Source: Dehalococcoidales bacterium
GTDB lineage: Bacteria; Chloroflexota; Dehalococcoidia; Dehalococcoidales; UBA2162
Reading direction: 5' to 3'
Length of the DNA stretch: 5,786 nt
NCBI GenBank assembly: GCA_020343555.1
Contig: CP070800.1
Span: 781,097 to 786,882, forward strand
The notes under the pieces are model-generated. The model was not told where the DNA came from and made no database searches. It worked only from the letters and a program-made list of their open reading frames with translations. This document shows positions 1-5,786 of this stretch, one piece after another (position 1 is the stretch's first letter; each line of letters opens with the position of its first letter). A program made the translations under genes and the position numbers.

Positions 1-1206
1 AAAGGAAGTCGAAAAGTAGAGGTTGCTGATGAACAAGAGGTTATGGATCTGCGAAACCGGTATATAAACGGAATGAAGGAACCTCGGCCCGATGGCAATT
101 CCTTCTATTATATCTGGCATAGATACGGCACATCTTCGATGACTGCCAGATCAGCCCATAGCGGTGACAGCCCGGTCAAGAACTGGAAAGGCGTCGGCGT
201 TATCGATTTGCCTGAAATAGAAGAATTGCGAATGGATGCAGCTATCAGAAACATGGACAGGCAAGCCGGTTGCTGGCACTGTCCTCTCGGCTGTGAGAGT
301 CGCTTGAAAGCGGGTGAAGGTGAGTATAAATACCCGGCGGGAATCCGTCGACCTGAATACGAAACAGAAGCTTCATTCGGCGCTCTCGTCCTTAATAATA
401 ATCGTGAAGCCATCAATATGGCCAACCATATCTGCAATGATTACGGTATCGATACTATCTCAGCCGGATCCATCGTGGCTTTCGCAATGGAATGCTATGA
501 GAACGGGATCATCACTAAACAGGATGCCGGCGGACTGGACCTTTCCTGGGGCAATCACAAGGCAATGATAGCCCTGACTGAAATGATTGCCAGGCGTGAA
601 GGAATAGGAGATATACTTGCCGACGGAGTTAAAACGGCTGCAGAGAAAATCGGCAAAGGTTCGGAGGAATACGCCGTTCATATAGGCGGCCAGGAACTTG
701 GCATGCATGATCCCAAATTAATGATGTTCGGTACCCGTCCGACAGCGGCCAGATACTGGCTGGAACCAACTCCTGGCAGGCATATGCAGAGTTTCGGCCC
801 CAGCAGTTTCCAGGGACATGTTCTCAACGCTTCCGGTCTCTGTATTCTCGGCAACAGGGTTGCCAGTATTGAAAATTACTTTCTCAAAATCATGAACGCG
901 GTCACAGGATATGGTTTCTCTCTCGAAGAGATGCTGCAGACCGGTGAAAGAATACTGACAATGAGGCATCTCTACAACCTTAGAGAAGGTATCAATCCGC
1001 TGAACTGGAAAGTACACCCCCGGATAATAGGAGATCCGCCCCAGGAGGAAGGGCCCCTGGCAGGAGTTCGAGCGAACATAGAAGCCCAGGCATACTGGAA
1101 CCTCGGAGCTCTCGACTGGGACGCGGAGACAACGAAGCCAAGTAAAGCCAAGTTGCTGAAACTCGGGCTTGTAAAAGAAGTGGATGAATTATGGCCGGAA
1201 CAGTAA
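1..1206 (+). CDS. Aldehyde ferredoxin oxidoreductase family protein (W/Mo-pterin enzyme), 5' end cut off by window
   Basis: This is the C-terminal ~401 residues of an AOR-family enzyme, a cytoplasmic tungsten- or molybdenum-bis-pterin protein that typically interconverts aldehydes and carboxylic acids with ferredoxin. The frame is open to base 1. The residues before the first Met (43), KVEVAD, match the usual AOR interior after the N-terminal pterin domain, so the true start lies upstream, with about 200 residues missing. Three cysteines of the [4Fe-4S] site form C-x2-C-x3-C at codons 271, 280 and 292. The fourth ligand is probably the Cys at 841 (ASGLC). Other family signatures are PVKNW near 172-186, EYET near 355, GIDTIS near 445, and an ILADGVK...EKIGKGSEEYAVH stretch (612-684). 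PGRH ends at the His codon 781, which may be an active-site His near the pterin. The family is clear. The substrate is unknown, and the TPGRH style differs from the archaeal formaldehyde/aldehyde enzymes. The MoaD/ThiS gene follows after 34 bases. Confidence 0.93.
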   Translation, partial: KGSRKVEVADEQEVMDLRNRYINGMKEPRPDGNSFYYIWHRYGTSSMTARSAHSGDSPVKNWKGVGVIDLPEIEELRMDAAIRNMDRQAGCWHCPLGCESRLKAGEGEYKYPAGIRRPEYETEASFGALVLNNNREAINMANHICNDYGIDTISAGSIVAFAMECYENGIITKQDAGGLDLSWGNHKAMIALTEMIARREGIGDILADGVKTAAEKIGKGSEEYAVHIGGQELGMHDPKLMMFGTRPTAARYWLEPTPGRHMQSFGPSSFQGHVLNASGLCILGNRVASIENYFLKIMNAVTGYGFSLEEMLQTGERILTMRHLYNLREGINPLNWKVHPRIIGDPPQEEGPLAGVRANIEAQAYWNLGALDWDAETTKPSKAKLLKLGLVKEVDELWPEQ

Positions 1207-1240
1207 CAAAAGCCGGTAAAAAGGGATATCAGCGAATATC

Positions 1241-1525
1241 ATGATAACCTGTACGATCGAATTATACGGATTATCAGCAGAAATTGCCGGCACGAATGAA
1301 CTGGTTCTTGAACTGCCTGGTGAAAACGCCGATATGCAGGAACTCGTTACGGTTTTGAAAAACCGGTTACCTGAACTCGATGGTATAGTTTTCAAAAAAG
1401 ATGAAAACGTCCTGGCAGACGACCAGGCGTTTAACATGAATGGACATTTTTATTCCGGCAGTGATGGAATTACCGTTCATGATGGTGACAGGATTCGTCT
1501 ACTGACTGCTGCAATCGGCGGCTAA
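1241..1525 (+). CDS. MoaD/ThiS family sulfur carrier protein
   Basis: This is a 94-residue ubiquitin-fold protein ending in Gly-Gly, the diagnostic tail that is adenylated and thiocarboxylated in MoaD and ThiS carriers. The start (MITCTIELYG) has the beta-strand pattern of MoaD. The centre carries LPGENADMQELVTVLKNRLPEL, the typical strand-helix region, and the end reads DGDRIRLLTAAIGG, matching the usual closing strand before the GG tail. Sitting 34 bases after an AOR gene, it most likely provides the dithiolene sulfur for the tungsten/molybdenum pterin cofactor of that enzyme. No MoaE, MoeB or ThiF partner is visible, so these must be encoded elsewhere. The ribosome site is weak: an AAGGG at 1221-1225 lies 15 bases before the ATG, but no better in-frame start exists. 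Thiamin-type (ThiS) or other sulfur transfer cannot be excluded from sequence alone; the neighbour favours pterin. Confidence 0.88.
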   Translation: MITCTIELYGLSAEIAGTNELVLELPGENADMQELVTVLKNRLPELDGIVFKKDENVLADDQAFNMNGHFYSGSDGITVHDGDRIRLLTAAIGG

Positions 1526-1603
1526 AACAGTTGAGAGTAACATCGTTGTTTATTTTACAGCAACCACTTAAACCTGCTTTCATATATACAAGTATGGTTG
1601 GAT

Positions 1604-1609
1604 AAGGAG
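1604..1609 (+). promoter_or_regulatory. Ribosome binding site fixing the aldo/keto reductase start
   Basis: AAGGAG lies 6 bases before the ATG at 1616. It falls inside the longer reading frame that could begin at TTG 1598, so it argues for the ATG. The ATG also gives MQYRNF, the normal first residues of this family. Confidence 0.8.
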
Positions 1610-1615
1610 TTGATT

Positions 1616-2761
1616 ATGCAATACCGGAATTTCCAGGGCCTTGACTGGAAACCTTCAGCTCTCGGAATCGGCGCCATGCGTCTCCCTGTCATCGGTGACA
1701 ACCAGTCGGCAGTCGATGTCCCGGAAGCTTCAAAGATGATCCGCTATGCAATCGATAACGGTGTCAATTACCTGGATACGGCCTACTTCTACCACGGTGG
1801 CAACTCCGAGACAGCGGTAGGCGAAGCATTAAAAGATGGATACCGCGAAAGGATAAAACTGGCTACCAAGTTTCCTTACTGGGAAGTAAAATCGATCGAT
1901 GATTTCGATCCTGCCTTCGAACGCCAGTTGAAACGTCTTAATACCGATAAGATTGACTTCTACCTCCTCCACGGACTTCGCCGTCCCGTCTGGGAAACCT
2001 TGAGAGATATGGGAGTTATCCCATGGCTCGAAAATAAAGTTGCCGAAGGCCGCCTGGAATACCTGGGGTTTTCGTTTCATGACGAATATGATTACTTCAC
2101 CGAGGTAGTCGATGCCTACGATAACTGGGCATTCTGCCAGGTACATTTCAACTATATGGACGTCGATTACCAGGCAGGGCGTCGCGGTGTGGAATACGCC
2201 TCTAACAAGGGACTCGGTGTAATCATAATGGAACCGCTACGTGGTGGGCAGTTAGCCTGGCAACATGAGAGTGTTGCTTCTGTCTGGAAAAAATCAGAAA
2301 AAAATTGGAGTCCGGTCGAATGGGCGTTCAGGTGGCTCTGGGACTATCCTGAAATATCGCTCGTTTTAAGCGGTATGAGCACCTTCGACCAGGTGGTGGA
2401 AAACGTGGAAATTGCAGAGCGTGCCGGAAACAGTAAACTGTCCGATGATGAAATACCGCTGTTCGATGAAATTCGTCAGGCATATAAAGACCTTATTCCT
2501 ATTCCCTGTACCGGCTGCCGCTACTGTATGCCCTGCCCGAATGGAGTAGAAATCCCCGCTGTATTCAGAATCTACGGTGACTACAAGATGTACGGGAATG
2601 AGCGTATCTCCAGGATAAGGTATAACGGTGGACCCTGGGGATTGAAGCCGGAACAAAACGGGGGTGCCTGCATCGAGTGCGGACAGTGTCTGGAGCTTTG
2701 TCCCCAGCACATTGTTATTCCCGAATGGCTGAAAACAGTGCATGCCGAACTTGCATCATAA
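1616..2761 (+). CDS. Aldo/keto reductase with C-terminal 4Fe-4S ferredoxin-like domain (COG1453 type)
   Basis: This 381-residue protein has an AKR TIM-barrel (about residues 1-275) followed by an Fe-S domain (about 295-375). The AKR tetrad is present: Asp54 and Tyr59 in DTAYFYHGG, Lys85 in ATKFPYW, and His119 in YLLHGL. The C-terminal part has eight cysteines in two groups: C-x2-C-x2-C-x2-C-P at residues 298-307 and C-x2-C-x2-C-x3-C-P at 352-362 (ECGQCLELCPQHI). These suggest one or two [4Fe-4S] clusters. This architecture is known for predicted oxidoreductases of the COG1453 group, common in anaerobes, whose reactions are mostly uncharacterised. The intact tetrad suggests NAD(P)H-linked carbonyl/alcohol chemistry, and the clusters suggest exchange with ferredoxin-level carriers; both are inferences. 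No signal peptide is seen, so it is likely cytoplasmic. The start is ATG 1616, with a strong AAGGAG, rather than TTG 1598. It lies 90 bases after the sulfur carrier and 37 before the nitroreductase. Confidence 0.93.
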   Translation: MQYRNFQGLDWKPSALGIGAMRLPVIGDNQSAVDVPEASKMIRYAIDNGVNYLDTAYFYHGGNSETAVGEALKDGYRERIKLATKFPYWEVKSIDDFDPAFERQLKRLNTDKIDFYLLHGLRRPVWETLRDMGVIPWLENKVAEGRLEYLGFSFHDEYDYFTEVVDAYDNWAFCQVHFNYMDVDYQAGRRGVEYASNKGLGVIIMEPLRGGQLAWQHESVASVWKKSEKNWSPVEWAFRWLWDYPEISLVLSGMSTFDQVVENVEIAERAGNSKLSDDEIPLFDEIRQAYKDLIPIPCTGCRYCMPCPNGVEIPAVFRIYGDYKMYGNERISRIRYNGGPWGLKPEQNGGACIECGQCLELCPQHIVIPEWLKTVHAELAS

Positions 2762-2798
2762 TACTCGTTTGAATTGTTAAGAAAAAGAGGAGAAAAGT

Positions 2799-3476
2799 AT
2801 GGAACTAAAAGAAGCAATCAACAAGAGAAAAACAACCAGGGGTTTTACGGACAAACCGGTACCGAAGGAAATCCTCGAAGAGATAATGAAACAGGCTCTA
2901 CGGGCTCCTTCGTGGGGAAATACCCAGCCGTGGGAATTTGTGATCGCCGGAGGTAATGTACTTTCTGAAATCAAGCAGGCTTATCTTGATAAAGCTGAGG
3001 AAAATCCCTCGCCTGACCTTCCTTTCCCCCAGCAATTCCCGGAATTTATCCGTGAAAGGTTGCCGTATGCCAGGAGACAGCAGCCACCCGATAACCGCGA
3101 TCCAAAGGAAATACTCAAGGAACGTCAGGTTATGGGTTCCAGGATGTATGAAGCTCCTGCTGTAATCTATATGCTGACCGACCGTGAAATGTATGAACAA
3201 GATGGTAATAACAAGAACACGTACGCAATCTTCGACTGCGGTCTGATCGCCCAGACCATAATGCTACTGGCTGTGGAACACGGGCTGGGTACCGTTGCTG
3301 CAGCCCAGTCCGTAAGATGTCCTGAGGTACTGAGAGAAAAACTGGAAATTCCGGAGTCAAAGGTAGTCGTTCTCGGATTAATTATCGGTTATCCTGATAC
3401 CGAAAATCCGCAATACAACGTGTACTCGGATAGAGTACCCCTGGAAGAGATTACCAGGTGGTATGGATTCGAATAA
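2799..3476 (+). CDS. Nitroreductase family FMN oxidoreductase
   Basis: This 225-residue protein is the usual size for the nitroreductase superfamily of homodimeric FMN enzymes, which reduce nitro groups, quinones, flavins or other acceptors with NAD(P)H. FMN phosphate-binding residues are visible at the N-terminus (KRKTTRGF, Arg10 and Arg14). The signature PSWGNTQPW is at residues 37-45, the helix DCGLIAQTIMLLAVEHGLGT at 146-165, and the closing LGLIIGYP at 192-199. Between about residues 66 and 115 there is a long Pro/Arg-rich charged segment (PSPDLPFPQQFPEF, then RQQPPDNRDPKE), probably the variable lid over the active site that sets substrate range. The start is well supported: AGAGGAG at 2786-2792, 6 bases before ATG. 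It sits directly between the Fe-S aldo/keto reductase and an Old Yellow Enzyme homologue in the same probable operon. The physiological substrate cannot be told; the family assignment is secure. Confidence 0.93.
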   Translation: MELKEAINKRKTTRGFTDKPVPKEILEEIMKQALRAPSWGNTQPWEFVIAGGNVLSEIKQAYLDKAEENPSPDLPFPQQFPEFIRERLPYARRQQPPDNRDPKEILKERQVMGSRMYEAPAVIYMLTDREMYEQDGNNKNTYAIFDCGLIAQTIMLLAVEHGLGTVAAAQSVRCPEVLREKLEIPESKVVVLGLIIGYPDTENPQYNVYSDRVPLEEITRWYGFE

Positions 3477-3517
3477 TAATACGATGCTCTACTTATTATT
3501 AAGATGGAGGGATGTAG

Positions 3518-4519
3518 ATGGCGAGTCTCTTTGATCCCATCGTTATCAACGGACTTGAACTGAAAAACCGAATAGTGATGGCTCCCATGGCTACTAATAT
3601 GGCCACGCCTGAGGGAAGGATTACTGAAAGACATATCAGACATTATACTGCCCGAGCCGAGGGCGGCGTTGGCCTGGTTATACTGGAGCATACCTATGTT
3701 GCTGTTGAAGGAAAACTAGCCAGGAACCAGACCGGACTGTACGATGACAGCCTTATTCCGGATTTAAAACAGCTGGTGGATGCCATCCACAAAGCAGGCG
3801 CGAAGGTAATAATTCAGCTTACTCACGCCGGCGCCCGAACCACGAGAGAAACGATTGGAAGTCAGCCTCTTGGGCCTTCCGCCATCGTCCTGCCGGATGG
3901 AATTGAAACACCGAAGGCTTTAACCGTTCCGGAAATCAAATCTATAGTGACGGCTTTCATTGCAGCATCACGCAGGGCGATCGAAGCCGGATGTGACGGT
4001 GTGGAATTGCACGGCGCTCACGGATTCCTGCTCAACCAGTTTATCTCTCCGTATACCAATCACCGCGATGATGAATATGGCGGCAACCTGGAGAATAGAG
4101 TTCGCTTCGCCACGGAAAGTATCGGAGGAGTCAAGGACACCCTCGGTGGTAAACCTTTCTTCTATCGTTTTGGAGCTGATGACATGATAGAAGGAGGGAT
4201 GACACCTGAAGAAGGGCAAGAAGTTGCACCACTCCTGGAAAAAGCGGGAGTAAACGTTCTCGATATTTCGGGTGGTCTTGGTGTAGGAGACAGCTATGGT
4301 TTTACCGAACAGGGTTTCTTCGTCCCCCTTGCCGAGGGCATCAAGAGTGTTGTGAATGTACCTGTGATAGGTGTCGGTAATATTACCGAACCTGAGTTTG
4401 CTGACAGAATCGTACGTGAGAGTAGAGTAGATCTGGTCGCAATTGGGCGTAAACTTCTCGCGGATCCCTACTTTCCACGTCAGGCAGCCGAAAAACTGGG
4501 TAAAGATCTCGATAAATAA
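3518..4519 (+). CDS. NADH:flavin oxidoreductase / Old Yellow Enzyme family, single FMN domain
   Basis: This 333-residue FMN TIM-barrel belongs to a family that reduces activated C=C bonds (enoates, enones, dienoyl-CoA). Visible features are LFDPIVINGLELKNRIVMAPM (residues 4-24), QLTHAG with the flavin-contacting Gln100, HGAHGFLLNQFISP with the substrate-binding pair His165/His168, the DDEYGGNLENR signature (184-194), Arg218 in YRFGADD, and the phosphate-binding GNI (287-289) and GR (310-311). Two usual residues differ. Ala25 stands where YqjM-type enzymes have a redox-tuning Cys, and Phe170 stands where many members have the proton-donor Tyr (HGAHGY). The protein ends at about the point where two-domain enoate or 2,4-dienoyl-CoA reductases continue into a Cys-rich 4Fe-4S site and an FAD/NAD(P) domain, so it is a stand-alone flavin domain. 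GGAGG at 3506-3510 lies 7 bases before the ATG. It is the last gene before the terminator. Confidence 0.93.
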   Translation: MASLFDPIVINGLELKNRIVMAPMATNMATPEGRITERHIRHYTARAEGGVGLVILEHTYVAVEGKLARNQTGLYDDSLIPDLKQLVDAIHKAGAKVIIQLTHAGARTTRETIGSQPLGPSAIVLPDGIETPKALTVPEIKSIVTAFIAASRRAIEAGCDGVELHGAHGFLLNQFISPYTNHRDDEYGGNLENRVRFATESIGGVKDTLGGKPFFYRFGADDMIEGGMTPEEGQEVAPLLEKAGVNVLDISGGLGVGDSYGFTEQGFFVPLAEGIKSVVNVPVIGVGNITEPEFADRIVRESRVDLVAIGRKLLADPYFPRQAAEKLGKDLDK

Positions 4520-4547
4520 ACTGTAACAAAGGTCATGATGAAATAAC

Positions 4548-4582
4548 ACGGTCGTTATTTGACTATAGCGACCGTTTCTTTT
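4548..4582 (+). terminator. Rho-independent terminator after the redox gene cluster
   Basis: An 11-bp stem (4548-4558 pairing with 4565-4575, starting ACGGTCG and ending CGACCGT, with one G-U pair) closes a 6-base loop at 4559-4564. It is followed by a T-rich run, TTTCTTTT (4575-4582). It begins 28 bases after the stop of the Old Yellow Enzyme gene and separates it from the MATE gene. The inverse orientation has no T-run, so it works for + strand transcription only. Confidence 0.88.
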
Positions 4583-4584
4583 GC

Positions 4585-4591
4585 AGGAAGG
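4585..4591 (+). promoter_or_regulatory. Probable ribosome binding site for the MATE gene
   Basis: AGGAAGG begins just after the terminator T-run. It is 9 bases before the in-frame CTG at 4601 and 15 before the in-frame TTG at 4607. No ATG in the MATE frame lies at normal distance, so this site is the main clue to a non-ATG start. Confidence 0.5.
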
Positions 4592-4606
4592 ATCAGAATA
4601 CTGGAA

Positions 4607-5786
4607 TTGGATGAGGAAGAGAGTTCTCAAGAAAGCCAAATCAGGGTAGATAGAGACTGGACTAAAGGCAGCATTATCGGCAGCCTTTTGGGGTTATCGT
4701 GGCCGATGATGATAACCCATCTGGTAACCACACTCGGTCCTACTATCGACATGATATGGGTCGGGAAGCTGGGAAGCGCGTCAGTTGCCGGAGTCGGCAT
4801 ATCAGGGATGGTGGTTATGCTGATGAACACGGCAAGAATGGGACTGCAGATGGGTACCCGGGCATTGATAGCCCGTTTCATTGGCCAGGGAGACAAAGAG
4901 CAGGCAAATCATGTCGCTCAACAGACTTTCGTCATAAGTATTGCCTTTGCCATTGTTACCGCTATCATCGGCATATTCCTGGCTGAACGCATAATGGAAG
5001 CATTTGGGGTTACTCCCGATGTCGTAGATCAAGGGGCGGCGTACATGCGTATCCAGCTGGTGGGGATGATATCGATGTCTCTCCAAATGATGTCCCAGAG
5101 TGTTATGCAAGCCTCGGGCGATGCCGTTACACCGATGAAGATAGGTGTGGGTGGCAGACTCCTGCATATTGTTCTCTGCCCGTTCCTCGTCTTCGGATGG
5201 TGGATATTCCCGGAAATGGGTGTCAGTGGTGCCGCAATGACCGGTGTCATTTCCCAGGGACTTGCCGGCTTGCTGGGGCTCTGGTTCCTCTACACTGGAA
5301 GGACCAGGTTAAAACTCACCTTCAGTAATTTCCGGTTCGACGGCAGCATGATTTGGAGAATTGTTAAAATTGGCCTTCCAGGAAGTATAAACGGCATGGG
5401 CAGGACGGCATCGACGCTGTTATTGACAGTATTCATAGTCCCCTTCGGTACCTATGCCATAGCCGCCCAGTCGTTGATGGAAAGGCTGGATCGTTTTATA
5501 CAGATGCCTGCCATGTCCCTGGGACAGACAGCAGGTGTCCTTGCAGGTCAAAACCTCGGTGCTGGTCAGCCTGAACGTGCCGAGAAAACGGCATGGCTGG
5601 CAGTTTGGATTTTTACTGGTTTTATTTCCGTTGTGTCGATTTTTATCTGGTTCTTCGCAGACAACATTATCATGCTATTTAACAACGAGCCGGGAATGAT
5701 CGAAGTTGCCGGTAATTTTCTTAGGATAACCATAGTCACTTACATGTTTTTCGGTCTGGTAATGGTGCTGATGCATTGCATCAACG
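4607..5786 (+). CDS. MATE family efflux transporter (multidrug/Na+ antiporter), 3' end cut off by window
   Basis: This is an inner-membrane protein of the MATE family, which exports drugs or other cationic compounds in exchange for Na+ or H+. About 393 residues are visible of the usual ~450-470; the final helices lie beyond the right edge. An acidic N-terminal stretch leads to RDWTKGS and then a first helix with SLLGLSWPMMITHLV. The repeated half-signatures are RFIGQGDKEQA (about residues 90-100) and GQNLGAGQPERAEK (from about residue 314), which mark the two pseudo-symmetric halves. Many hydrophobic helices lie between them, including LVGMISMSLQMMSQSVMQASGD. The frame is open from 4547 with no ATG until 4706, which is inside the first helix. 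I chose TTG 4607, which yields a normal-length N-terminus; CTG 4601 suits the AGGAAGG site better, and ATA 4598 is also possible. It lies downstream of a terminator, so it is probably not in the redox operon. Substrate unknown. Confidence 0.9.
   Translation, partial: MDEEESSQESQIRVDRDWTKGSIIGSLLGLSWPMMITHLVTTLGPTIDMIWVGKLGSASVAGVGISGMVVMLMNTARMGLQMGTRALIARFIGQGDKEQANHVAQQTFVISIAFAIVTAIIGIFLAERIMEAFGVTPDVVDQGAAYMRIQLVGMISMSLQMMSQSVMQASGDAVTPMKIGVGGRLLHIVLCPFLVFGWWIFPEMGVSGAAMTGVISQGLAGLLGLWFLYTGRTRLKLTFSNFRFDGSMIWRIVKIGLPGSINGMGRTASTLLLTVFIVPFGTYAIAAQSLMERLDRFIQMPAMSLGQTAGVLAGQNLGAGQPERAEKTAWLAVWIFTGFISVVSIFIWFFADNIIMLFNNEPGMIEVAGNFLRITIVTYMFFGLVMVLMHCIN

Noticed and set aside
43..1206. ATG at 43 as the start of the AOR gene
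   Set aside because: The frame is open to base 1 and the upstream residues (KVEVAD) match the AOR interior. A protein starting at 43 would lack the whole N-terminal pterin-binding domain, so the gene is cut by the window instead.
1598..1615. TTG 1598 as start of the aldo/keto reductase
   Set aside because: The AAGGAG ribosome site lies downstream of this TTG and is ideally placed for ATG 1616, which also gives the family's usual N-terminus.
1526..1615. Possible promoter or terminator between the sulfur carrier and the aldo/keto reductase
   Set aside because: TTTACA (1554) and TATATA (1583) are 23 bases apart, too far for a normal sigma-70 pair, and the only hairpin (GTTG/CAAC) has a 4-bp stem without a T-run. 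A promoter cannot be excluded but is not supported.
2366..2743. 125-residue minus-strand open frame under the Fe-S domain of the aldo/keto reductase
   Set aside because: The + strand is firmly coding here, with conserved Cys motifs. The antisense product shows no recognisable domain.
3472..3500. Inverted repeat AATAATAA / TTATTATT between nitroreductase and Old Yellow Enzyme genes
   Set aside because: The 8-bp stem is all A/T with a 13-base loop, so it is too weak for a terminator, and it starts within the stop codon context of AT-rich spacer. Probably chance.
4559..4564. TTGACT in the terminator loop as a -35 box for the MATE gene
   Set aside because: No -10-like hexamer is found 16-18 bases downstream; the bases there are around TTGCAGG. 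The match is likely accidental.
3968..4639. 223-residue open frame on the minus strand
   Set aside because: It lies antisense to the clearly coding Old Yellow Enzyme gene and the terminator. It is rich in Ser/Phe/Ile from reverse reading, has no family resemblance and would read through the terminator stem.

Overview
All genes read on the + strand. The window holds four complete genes, one gene cut by the left edge and one cut by the right edge. In order: the C-terminal two thirds of a tungsten/molybdenum aldehyde ferredoxin oxidoreductase (AOR) family protein (1-1206); a small MoaD/ThiS-type sulfur carrier (1241-1525); an aldo/keto reductase with a C-terminal ferredoxin-like domain (1616-2761); a nitroreductase-family flavoprotein (2799-3476); a single-domain Old Yellow Enzyme-type NADH:flavin oxidoreductase (3518-4519); a rho-independent terminator (about 4548-4582); and a MATE-family multidrug/Na+ antiporter running off the right edge (from about 4607).

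The first five genes are separated by only 34, 90, 37 and 41 bases, lie on one strand and end at a strong terminator, so they probably form one transcription unit, with its promoter upstream of the window. They share a theme of low-potential redox chemistry. The AOR enzyme would interconvert a carboxylate (or activated acid) and an aldehyde using ferredoxin-level electrons. The MoaD/ThiS protein would supply the dithiolene sulfur of its tungstopterin/molybdopterin cofactor. The Fe-S aldo/keto reductase would handle carbonyl/alcohol chemistry or pass electrons. The two FMN enzymes would reduce nitro/quinone-like or alpha,beta-unsaturated substrates. The actual substrate cannot be read from the sequence. 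The MATE gene lies beyond the terminator and is probably a separate unit.

The AOR enzyme, the Fe-S aldo/keto reductase and the flavin reductases point to an obligately or facultatively anaerobic bacterium. Base composition looks moderate by eye (near 45-50% GC). The protein style, such as the DWTKGS lead-in to the MATE and the TPGRH-type AOR, reminds me of anaerobic Chloroflexota (Dehalococcoidia) or Desulfobacterota, but this is a low-confidence impression. No mobile element, tRNA, rRNA or CRISPR is visible. The least ordinary points are the five-gene redox arrangement itself, the active-site substitutions and single-domain form of the Old Yellow Enzyme homologue, and the non-ATG start of the MATE gene with an overlapping mini-ORF.
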